Shown here: positions 34,906 to 41,756 of the stretch, piece after piece
Layout: every line of letters starts with the position of its first letter
Position numbering within the stretch: the first letter of the stretch is position 1
NCBI GenBank assembly: GCA_016873215.1
Contig: VGXU01000014.1
Span: forward strand, 1-49,394
DNA length: 49,394 bases
DNA from: Planctomycetota bacterium
Lineage (GTDB): Bacteria; Planctomycetota; Phycisphaerae; Sedimentisphaerales; Anaerohalosphaeraceae
Reading direction: 5' to 3'
Translations under genes and position numbers: made by a program
The notes under the pieces: generated by a model
Told to the model about the DNA's origin: nothing
The model's database searches: none
What the model saw: only the letters and a program-made list of their open reading frames with translations

Positions 34906-34935
34906 AAAAAAAGACCCCGCGTTGTGCCGGGGTCT
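34906..34935 (-). terminator. Terminator of the hydrogenase operon
   Basis: Perfect 8-bp stem AGACCCCG/CGGGGTCT (34912-34919, 34928-34935) with an 8-base loop. On the minus strand it is followed by T7. It lies 38 bases past the stop of hydA. Confidence 0.9.
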
Positions 34936-34972
34936 CATAATACTCTCTTTTTTTGTTTCGAATGTGTGTTGT

Positions 34973-36268
34973 TTATACAAATTCCACATTTAGAAAATGT
35001 GTCGAACAGGAAATGCACGGGTCGTACGACCGCACAAGCATTTCCATTGTCTGCCGCAGGCCATCCTGTCCCATGTGCATAAACTCGGGTACCATTTTTT
35101 CGAAATCTTTCTGGATATTCGCGTGGTTCTGATTGGTCGGAATGCACATGTTGCCCCAGGTGCATTCGCCGTTTTTATTGAATTCGTAGGCGTGGAAAAG
35201 GATTCCTCGCGGCGCTTCAACGGCGCCATAGCCGCGGCCCGCTTTGGGTTTGACGACAACTTTTTCATTCTTGAGACCCTTGGTCAGCAGTTCGTCGATC
35301 ATTTGGATAGAGACTTCGACGACATGGGCCGCTTCGGCAAGCTGGGCGACATTATTGAGGAATGGGCCGCAGACACCGGGCTTGAGACCGAACATATCGG
35401 CGACCGTTTTGCCCAGCGGGCTGATGAACCGGTAGTTGTTATTGTACCGAGCCAGGGCGCCGGTGGCATAGGATTCACGATGCCATTTGCACCACTTGGC
35501 GGTCGATTGCGGATGAACATATTCATTGGCAACCGATTCCCACTCACGGACAGGCTTGGTATGTCCATCGGAAGAAGTGATGTCGCCGTGATAAAACGCA
35601 TACGTTCCCTTTTTCGCCAAGGAGACATATTCGGTCTCACGGATAAAGTTGGGTAATCTATCGGCAACACTAAGGACTACTTTGCAAATAGTTACTAAGT
35701 CGGGCACAATGGCCTTAAGCTGATTCTGCAGGTCGCGGAACTGCTGTTCAGTTGGAATTCTGCTCAGACCGCCGGGGATAATGGTAATCGGGTGGGTAAT
35801 ACGGCCGGCGATCAGCTCCGACCACTGGTTGGCGACGCGATGGGCCTTGATGATCGTCTTGACCGCATCCGGAGCCTTGGGTACCAGCGGCACAACGGAT
35901 TTTTCGCCGAACAGATCCGGTGCGACTAAGTAACCGACATGCAGCACATGGCTTTGCAGTTGTTCGGAGTAGTGCAGCAGCAGACGAATCTTGTCGGCCT
36001 GTTCGGTAATTTCCAATCCAAGGGCATCCTCGACGGCTTTTATGGCCGAGAAGGAATGGCTGATGGAGCAGATGCCGCAGATACGGCTGACGATGGTTTG
36101 AATATCGTCCCAGCGGCGGCCGCGTACCATCGCTTCAAAAAACCGGGGCGCTTCGGGCACTTGCCATTCGCATTTTTCAATCTTGCCGTCTTTGACGTTG
36201 ACCGTGATATTACCATGGCCTTCGACGCGGGTGATATGATGAACGTTGATGTCTATATTTTTACTCAT
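34973..36268 (-). CDS. hydA: [NiFe] hydrogenase large subunit (group 3b)
   Basis: Catalytic alpha subunit of a cytoplasmic NAD(P)-coupled hydrogenase/sulfhydrogenase. 431 residues. The nickel site ligands are in RICGICSISH (Cys 64 and 67, His 71) near the start and DPCISCSTH (Cys 418 and 421, His 424) at the end. The tail beyond His 424 is only seven residues (FLNVEFV) and would be removed by the maturation protease. Start at ATG 36266-36268, overlapping the hydD stop by four bases; the frame upstream of it is spurious. Last gene of the operon. Confidence 0.95.
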   Translation of the reverse strand: MSKNIDINVHHITRVEGHGNITVNVKDGKIEKCEWQVPEAPRFFEAMVRGRRWDDIQTIVSRICGICSISHSFSAIKAVEDALGLEITEQADKIRLLLHYSEQLQSHVLHVGYLVAPDLFGEKSVVPLVPKAPDAVKTIIKAHRVANQWSELIAGRITHPITIIPGGLSRIPTEQQFRDLQNQLKAIVPDLVTICKVVLSVADRLPNFIRETEYVSLAKKGTYAFYHGDITSSDGHTKPVREWESVANEYVHPQSTAKWCKWHRESYATGALARYNNNYRFISPLGKTVADMFGLKPGVCGPFLNNVAQLAEAAHVVEVSIQMIDELLTKGLKNEKVVVKPKAGRGYGAVEAPRGILFHAYEFNKNGECTWGNMCIPTNQNHANIQKDFEKMVPEFMHMGQDGLRQTMEMLVRSYDPCISCSTHFLNVEFV

Positions 36269-37011
36269 AGCGTGGGTCCTTGCTTGCTTCCAAACAGTAC
36301 CATTCTTGTTCTCAGGTCGTCTAAGGACAAACCATACTTGTCGATCACTTCCCTGGCGGCGTCCACATTGGGATGATCCACATAACCCCGGCAGCCGAAA
36401 CAGCGATAGCCGGCCGAGGGACACTTTGCTTCGCATCCGGCGCGAATAATCGGCCCCAGACACGGTTCGTTGTATTCCCAGCGGCAGACATTTTCAAGGG
36501 CCTTGCATTCGACGCAGACCGGGTAATCCGGCACGAAGGGTTTTTTACCCAGCAGCAGCGCCCGTACGATTGCGGCAAACTCCCTGCCGTTTATCGGGCA
36601 TCCGTGAACCTTGAAATCGACGGGGACGATTTCATCGATCGCCTTGGTGTAATAGGTGTCCAAGTGCGGCATATCGGCGTGTTTGCCGTAAACGCAGCTT
36701 TTCACGTCCGTTATGCTGAAATTATTTTTGAGCTTGTTGACCCCGCCGATGGTCGCACAAGCGCCCAATGCAATCAGAATCTTGGCCCGGCTGCGGATGA
36801 TTTCGATGCGTTTTTCATCTTCAAGCCGTGTGATAGAGCCTTCGATAATGGCGATGTCGTAATCATGGCTTTGCTCGCTCATCGCTTCGCGCCATTCAAC
36901 CACATCGACGGTGCCGATCAGGTCGAGGATTTCCTCCTCGAGGTTAACGATCTGAAGCTGGCAGCCTTCACAGCACGCGAAATCAAAAATGGCCACTCTC
37001 GGTTTTGTCAT
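36265..37011 (-). CDS. hydD: [NiFe] hydrogenase small subunit (group 3b)
   Basis: Delta subunit carrying Fe-S clusters that link the nickel site to the electron chain. 248 residues. The proximal-cluster cysteines appear in ACCEGCQLQIV, LGACATIGG, HGCPINGREF and a Cys-rich C-terminus (VCVECK, EPCLG, CEAKCP, CFGCRG), as in short small subunits of group 3 enzymes, with no Tat signal (cytoplasmic). The ATG at 37009-37011 gives the canonical N-terminus MTKPRVAIFDFACCEGC. Coupled to hydA by ATGA. Confidence 0.93.
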   Translation of the reverse strand: MTKPRVAIFDFACCEGCQLQIVNLEEEILDLIGTVDVVEWREAMSEQSHDYDIAIIEGSITRLEDEKRIEIIRSRAKILIALGACATIGGVNKLKNNFSITDVKSCVYGKHADMPHLDTYYTKAIDEIVPVDFKVHGCPINGREFAAIVRALLLGKKPFVPDYPVCVECKALENVCRWEYNEPCLGPIIRAGCEAKCPSAGYRCFGCRGYVDHPNVDAAREVIDKYGLSLDDLRTRMVLFGSKQGPTL

Positions 37012-37066
37012 AATCGTTCTTCCCAAATAAGATTCATTAATAAATTTTGGGTGCTGAAATTTAACG

Positions 37067-37906
37067 TTAAATTGCTTCCGGTACGGCAGTCAAATCCGAC
37101 CAGCGGAACACCGGGCCGTCCTGACAGACGTACAGGTTGTTAATCTGGCAATGCCCGCACTTGCCCACACCGCATTTCATTCGTCGTTCCAGGTTCACGT
37201 AGATATTTTTCGCCGGCGCCTCCGCCTCGGACAGCGCCATCAGTACGAACTTGTACATCACCGGCGGTCCGCAAACCAGAACCAACGATTTGGGCAGGTC
37301 GCTTTCAATTTTTGGAATCAGCGTTGTCACCACGCCGACATTTCCGTCCCAGCAATCGTGTGATTCATCAACGGTTTCCATCAGCGTCATATCTTTGCGT
37401 TCCTGCCACATTGCGAGTTCTTCGCGAAACAGCCGCATATCGTAGCATTTGGTCCCGACCAGCACCGTCACTTTGCCGTAGTCCTTGCGATTGTCCAGGA
37501 CATACCGGATAAATGACCGCTGCGGTACAAGACCAATGCCGCCGCAGATAAACACAAGGTCTCTGCCTTTGGCCAGTTCGACCGGATATACCGACCCAAA
37601 CGGCCCGCGAATACCCACCTTTTGCCCTGCCGTCAGCTTGTGAATCGCCTTGGTCAGACTGCCGACGTTACGCACCACCAGTTCAAAGCCTTTTTGTGTC
37701 GGGGAAGACGAAATCGAGATCGGCGCTTCACCAAGACCGGCGATGGAGACTTCCACAAACTGCCCCGGCGTATGCCCCAGTTCTTTGCCGGAATCCAGCT
37801 CAAGGTGCATGTAAAATTCCGTGCCATTGAGCATCCGGTGTTTGGTGATAGTCGCCATCTGGGGCAGATAAATATCCTTTTGCCCGTTACCGCAGCACTC
37901 GCACAT
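37067..37906 (-). CDS. hydG: Sulfhydrogenase gamma subunit (NAD(P)-binding)
   Basis: Flavoprotein that exchanges electrons with NAD(P)H. 279 residues, ferredoxin-NADP+ reductase fold: the FAD part with GQFVEVSIAG and APISISSSP, NAD part with VFICGGIGLVPQRSFI and VLVCGPPVMYKF, and a C-terminal 2Fe-2S motif MKCGVGKCGHCQ plus the VCQDGPVF end. The N-terminal CECCGNG is an extra cysteine cluster. AAGGAG seven bases ahead fixes the start at the ATG at 37904-37906; the 15-codon upstream extension is not needed. Confidence 0.92.
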   Translation of the reverse strand: MCECCGNGQKDIYLPQMATITKHRMLNGTEFYMHLELDSGKELGHTPGQFVEVSIAGLGEAPISISSSPTQKGFELVVRNVGSLTKAIHKLTAGQKVGIRGPFGSVYPVELAKGRDLVFICGGIGLVPQRSFIRYVLDNRKDYGKVTVLVGTKCYDMRLFREELAMWQERKDMTLMETVDESHDCWDGNVGVVTTLIPKIESDLPKSLVLVCGPPVMYKFVLMALSEAEAPAKNIYVNLERRMKCGVGKCGHCQINNLYVCQDGPVFRWSDLTAVPEAI

Positions 37907-37963
37907 TATATTTCTCCTTGTATGCTCATTCGATTTTTCTGCATATATCAAAGATTTTAATGT

Positions 37964-39004
37964 TTATCCTATCGTTCTTTCTTCCATCAGACGATTGTAA
38001 ACAGTCACCGGGTTGGCAATATCAGCGGTGCAGGCCGTGACACACCGACCGCAGCCGACACAGGCGATTTGTCCGCCGATTTTTTCCGGCACATATTTGG
38101 CCTTGCGGTACAAGCGGTGACGGAATCGCGCCGAGCGGTCTTTGCGGAAATTATGATTGCCGGCCACCGTCGCGAAGTTTTCCAGAAGACAGCCGTCCCA
38201 GCATCGCACCCGCGTGCCCGTCTTTAAATCCCAGTTGACCCGGTCCTGTACGTCAAAACAATAACACGTCGGGCAGACTTGATTGCACGAGCCGCACGAA
38301 TAACACAGCCGGGCCTTTTCTTCCCAGACCGGGTGATTGTACGCGGTTTCCATCAATTTCGGCAGGTAAGACGGCTTGCAGTTGAGTTTGTGTTTATTAA
38401 GCCCTGTTTTATTGGCTTCCTGAATAGCGTTGCGTTTTTTAAGGTCTTCCGCCGTTGCCGCCGCCGCGCCTTTGGCATAAGCCATCAGGGCCTGGCCTTT
38501 TTCCGTTGCCGCGTCCAGCAGATACGCGTCGCCGATATCCGTAATCAGAATATCATATCCTTTATCGGCAACCGCCGTTTCCATTGACGAGGCAAAGACA
38601 TTTTTGCTGGCTTTGGCGACGTCGCAGGCGACAAGGGTAATGTTCTTCCGGCGGTCCATATAATGCGTGTCATATTCACCCTCGCTGAATAGTTCGTCCA
38701 TCTGGTTGATGGCGATCAGGTCGTAGGGATGAATTCCCAGCAGAATCATCGGTTCATTCTGCTTCACCGATTTCGCGTCACCGCCGACCTCGAATGTCAG
38801 CAGCGGCTCCACCTGCGGCAGAACATATTTTCTCGGCGACAGAATCGTCACGTCATAATCCAGCCGTAAATCCTTTGCCGACTTCAGCGTGTTGAACACG
38901 AATCGGTCGTTTTTAGCCACGACGCCGACGACCTTGCGCCCGGCCGCCAGTATCGCATCCACGAACTGCCCGAATTGCTGCTTATTCAGTTTGCTTACAC
39001 TCAT
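37964..39004 (-). CDS. hydB: Sulfhydrogenase beta subunit (4Fe-4S)
   Basis: Electron-transfer subunit between HydG and HydD. 346 residues. The first 200 form the family-specific domain (SPRKYVLPQVEPLLTFE, LLGIHPYDLIAINQMD, FASSMETA). Two cluster motifs follow: CYSCGSCNQVCPTCYCFDV near 230 and CVGCGRCVTACTADI near 320, the latter ending CTADI instead of CP. First structural gene of the operon, 79 bases after rex. The gap contains a heptamer tract. Confidence 0.92.
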   Translation of the reverse strand: MSVSKLNKQQFGQFVDAILAAGRKVVGVVAKNDRFVFNTLKSAKDLRLDYDVTILSPRKYVLPQVEPLLTFEVGGDAKSVKQNEPMILLGIHPYDLIAINQMDELFSEGEYDTHYMDRRKNITLVACDVAKASKNVFASSMETAVADKGYDILITDIGDAYLLDAATEKGQALMAYAKGAAAATAEDLKKRNAIQEANKTGLNKHKLNCKPSYLPKLMETAYNHPVWEEKARLCYSCGSCNQVCPTCYCFDVQDRVNWDLKTGTRVRCWDGCLLENFATVAGNHNFRKDRSARFRHRLYRKAKYVPEKIGGQIACVGCGRCVTACTADIANPVTVYNRLMEERTIG

Positions 39005-39027
39005 ACGCCAACCCTTGTATAAAGGAC

Positions 39028-39062
39028 CGAATTACAAAATCCAGATTCCAAAATCAAATTTA
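39028..39062. repeat. Tandem heptamer tract 4
   Basis: Units CGAATTA, CAAAATC, CAGATTC, CAAAATC, AAATTTA in one register, between hydB and rex. Confidence 0.7.
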
Positions 39063-39083
39063 TCCCGACAATCTCGGAATTTG

Positions 39084-39704
39084 TTATTTAATATAGTACG
39101 GCAGCGTTCCCATTTCCATCGCCAGGTCGATACTGACGATTTTTACGCGCTTTGGCACACGCAGCCAGCAGGGTGACAGGTTCAAAATTCCCCGCACTCC
39201 CGCTTGTACGAGGGTGTCGGCACACGTTTGTGCCGCCTCGCCGGGAATGGCCAGAATCGCAAGATGAACATCGCCGCTGCGAATCGCGGCAAGCCGCGCC
39301 GTGTCCTGAATCGTCAGGCCGGCGATTTTTTTGCCGATTTTGGCCGGTGCATTGTCAAAGATCGCCGCGATATTAAAACCGAATATCGCGAAACCCGGAT
39401 AGGATGCGATGGCCGTACCCAACCGGCCCGCTCCAATCAGAACCGCTTTCTGCGATACATCAAGCTTGAGAATTTTGCGAATCTGCTCGGCGGTCTGTGA
39501 AACCGGGTAACCCACGCCTCGTGTCCCGAAATCGCCGAAATATGACAGGTCTTTCCGTATCTGCGGCGGGTTCAAATGCAGATAGTCGGCCAACTGCCGG
39601 CTGGAAAGAAATCCCCGTCCATGCCCACCCAGTGTCGAAAACGCCCGCAAATAGCGGGGCATTCGTCGAATGGTCTCTTCCGGTATTCTGCGATACTTCA
39701 TCAT
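39084..39704 (-). CDS. rex: Redox-sensing transcriptional repressor Rex
   Basis: Senses the NADH/NAD+ ratio and represses anaerobic and hydrogen genes. 206 residues. An N-terminal winged helix (FLSSRQLADYLHLNPPQIRKD with LSYFGDFGTRGVGY) is followed by a Rossmann domain (VLIGAGRLGTAI, IAAIFDNAPAKIG, LAILAIPGEAAQTCADTLVQAGVRGILNLSP) and the swapped C-terminal helix. It heads the hydrogenase operon, so it very likely controls it, and possibly the divergent maturation protease gene too. Confidence 0.95.
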   Translation of the reverse strand: MMKYRRIPEETIRRMPRYLRAFSTLGGHGRGFLSSRQLADYLHLNPPQIRKDLSYFGDFGTRGVGYPVSQTAEQIRKILKLDVSQKAVLIGAGRLGTAIASYPGFAIFGFNIAAIFDNAPAKIGKKIAGLTIQDTARLAAIRSGDVHLAILAIPGEAAQTCADTLVQAGVRGILNLSPCWLRVPKRVKIVSIDLAMEMGTLPYYIK

Positions 39705-39919
39705 ACGCCGATTACCACCTTGTGTTTGTACTCACTTTCACAAGCTCATGTACAACAATATCGGTTTTGTTGTGCCGTGTCAAGCGATTTAGCCGCATAT
39801 TTTTCACATTATTTGGCGTTTTTATCGCTCAACTATACTTTTTTCTTGCTCATTGCTGACATTTTGACTAAGGTGTCCTTTTACGAATTCATGAACCGAC
39901 CACAACTAAAGTATTTACA
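39705..39919. promoter_or_regulatory. Divergent rex/protease control region
   Basis: 215 bases. TTGTGTT (39720-39726) and TTCACAA (39737-39743) resemble Rex half-sites (TTGTGAA/TTCACAA) but are ten bases apart instead of the usual four, so the match is weak. A second inverted pair TTGTAC/GTACAA (39726-39731, 39750-39755) overlaps it. Promoters could not be placed with certainty. Confidence 0.35.
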
Positions 39920-40423
39920 ATGACTTATCAATCAAAAATTGACAATCGAAAATCGTCGATCGTCATCGGTCTGGGTAACCCGCTGATGTCGGATGAGGGC
40001 ATCGGCGTACTGCTGGCACAAAAACTGGCCGAAAAATCGCAAAATCAGGAATTGGCCGGGGGCGAAATCGTGGAGTTTTACGACGGCGGAGTTGGAGGGT
40101 TAAACCTGCTGTATAAGATTGAAAACCGCGACAAAGTCATTCTGATTGACTGCGCTAAAATGGGCGAACCGCCCGGCACAATCCGCCGGTTTACTCCCGA
40201 CCAGGTGCGTTCCGTCAAAAATCTCGGCCATTTTTCGCTGCACGAGGTGGATATTTTGAAGGTGCTGGATTTGGCCGGCCAGCTTGATGCTGCCCCGAAG
40301 GAAGTCGTCATTTTCGGTATCGAGCCGGCGTCGCTGGACTTAAACCCGACGGTGTCGGATATTCTGGCCGGGCAGGTAGATACTTATCTTGCTGCAATAA
40401 CTGAGGAATTGAAAGAGACTTAG
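39920..40423 (+). CDS. [NiFe] hydrogenase maturation endopeptidase
   Basis: HybD/HycI/FrxA-type protease that checks nickel insertion and cuts the C-terminus of the large subunit. 167 residues. Core: VIGLGNPLMSDEGIG with nickel-binding Glu 32 or Asp 31 equivalents, VEFYDGGVGGLNLL, VILIDCAKMG, HFSLHEVDILKVL, and VIFGIEPASLDL. The first dozen codons encode a heptamer repeat (39927-39961) rather than conserved protein. Divergent from rex and the hyd operon; its substrate is presumably HydA with its seven-residue tail. Confidence 0.9.
   Translation: MTYQSKIDNRKSSIVIGLGNPLMSDEGIGVLLAQKLAEKSQNQELAGGEIVEFYDGGVGGLNLLYKIENRDKVILIDCAKMGEPPGTIRRFTPDQVRSVKNLGHFSLHEVDILKVLDLAGQLDAAPKEVVIFGIEPASLDLNPTVSDILAGQVDTYLAAITEELKET
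39927..39961. repeat. Tandem heptamer tract 5, inside a coding start
   Basis: Five contiguous 7-base units ATCAATC, AAAAATT, GACAATC, GAAAATC, GTCGATC. They supply codons 4-14 of the maturation protease gene (SKIDNRKSS). Confidence 0.8.
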
Positions 40424-40479
40424 GATGTAAAAATGCAGTAAAGCCGCCCTCGGCCGTGGAGTTTCAGTGAGGTATGGAG

Positions 40480-40485
40480 TATAAT
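40480..40485 (+). promoter_or_regulatory. -10 box just before coaB
   Basis: Perfect TATAAT ending eight bases before the ATG at 40494, with no ribosome site between them. Consistent with a leaderless mRNA. Confidence 0.4.
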
Positions 40486-40493
40486 AATAGAAC

Positions 40494-41129
40494 ATGGCAC
40501 AGAAAAAACCGACATTACATTTTGTCATCACCGCCGGCGGGACGCGGGAGTATCTTGACCCGGTGCGGTATATCTCCAATGCCAGTTCGGGGCGAATGGG
40601 GTATGCCCTTGCTCATGCGGCGCTAAAGGCCGGGCATAAGGTGACATTGATTACCGCGCCGACGGCATTAACGCCGCCGCGCGGGGCCGATGTAGTTAGT
40701 GTCGTTTCGGCGGCGGATATGGCCGCGGCGGTGAAAAAATATTTCAACCGCTGCGACGGCCTGATTATGGCCGCGGCGGTAGCGGATTATACGCCGGTCG
40801 AGAAGGCAAAAGTAAAAACGAAAAAGGAAAAAGGGCTGCTGACTTTAAGATTAGAGCCGACCGAGGATATTCTGGCCTGGGCGGGCAGGCACAAAAAGAA
40901 ACAATTTGTCATCGGCTTTGCTTTGGAGGATTGCGATCTCAAAGCCAATGCTGAAAAGAAATTATATTCCAAAAATGCCGATATGATCATCGCCAATACG
41001 CCTGCCGCTATCGGCGGCGACAGCTCCTGTGTCTATCTTAAAACCCCGCACACCGGCTGGACAAAATTACAAGATAAAAAAGACCGCCTCGCCAAATTGA
41101 TCATCCGGTCTGTCGTTGGATTGATTTGA
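40494..41129 (+). CDS. coaB: Phosphopantothenate-cysteine ligase (CoaB only)
   Basis: Joins cysteine to 4'-phosphopantothenate with CTP or ATP in coenzyme A synthesis. 211 residues, matching only the C-terminal half of bacterial CoaBC. Signatures: ITAGGTREYLDPVRYISNASSGRMG, MAAAVADYTP, KKEKG and the VIGFALE and NADMIIANTP loops. No CoaC decarboxylase domain precedes it, so CoaC must be encoded elsewhere as a separate protein. The mRNA is possibly leaderless (TATAAT at 40480-40485). Convergent with the deaminase gene. Confidence 0.93.
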   Translation: MAQKKPTLHFVITAGGTREYLDPVRYISNASSGRMGYALAHAALKAGHKVTLITAPTALTPPRGADVVSVVSAADMAAAVKKYFNRCDGLIMAAAVADYTPVEKAKVKTKKEKGLLTLRLEPTEDILAWAGRHKKKQFVIGFALEDCDLKANAEKKLYSKNADMIIANTPAAIGGDSSCVYLKTPHTGWTKLQDKKDRLAKLIIRSVVGLI

Positions 41130-41143
41130 TACACAAATAAAAA

Positions 41144-41725
41144 CTAATAAATAATGCCATTCGTGGATTTGTAGGCGTTGAGAACGGCCTTGGCTTCGGC
41201 GTGAAGAATATCGAGTGTCACTTCGATGCCGCGTTTTTCAAGTTCTTTTACCCATTCAGCCGGTTTTGCACCTTCATCAAAACCAATGGCCTCGGCATCC
41301 TCGCCTCGCGCACCGCAAACCAGAGATTTCATTCCCGACCAGCCAATTGCCCCCAGACACATCGCACAGGGCTGGCAGGAACTGACCAATTGGAACGTTC
41401 CTTTGGATGCAGGATTATGTGTCGATAGAGTTTGTTGAGCCAATGCAATCGCTGTCATTTCAGCATGGGCCTGACTGCATCGGCTTGCGACAACGACATT
41501 GACGCCGACAGAGATTAAATTGCCGTTTTGATTATCAAAGACGGCAGCGCCGAACGGCCCGCCGCTGCGTCGCTCGACATTCAGCCGGGACAGTTCTATC
41601 GCCAGCCGCATTCGGTCTTCGATTGTCGGATATGTTACAGGTCGGGATTGCAGAAACGCTGCTGTCCAGTTGGGCAGGGTGACGGTGAAGGTGTGTATAT
41701 CCAATTTCATGGTTTTATCGTCCAT
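41144..41725 (-). CDS. Nucleoside/guanine deaminase family protein
   Basis: 193 residues of the cytidine deaminase superfamily: the zinc site is HAE in SQAHAEMTAI and PCAMC in SCQPCAMCLGAIGW, preceded by RRSGGPFGAAVF. The order and the GPFGA segment resemble guanine deaminase-type (GuaD) or CMP/dCMP-like enzymes rather than TadA. A GGAAATA site favours the ATG at 41723-41725 over the ATG at 41710 or a GTG at 41755. It follows the GH20 gene on the same strand. Confidence 0.85.
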   Translation of the reverse strand: MDDKTMKLDIHTFTVTLPNWTAAFLQSRPVTYPTIEDRMRLAIELSRLNVERRSGGPFGAAVFDNQNGNLISVGVNVVVASRCSQAHAEMTAIALAQQTLSTHNPASKGTFQLVSSCQPCAMCLGAIGWSGMKSLVCGARGEDAEAIGFDEGAKPAEWVKELEKRGIEVTLDILHAEAKAVLNAYKSTNGIIY

Positions 41726-41756
41726 TATTTCCGCGTGTGCAACAAAGCTGCACACC

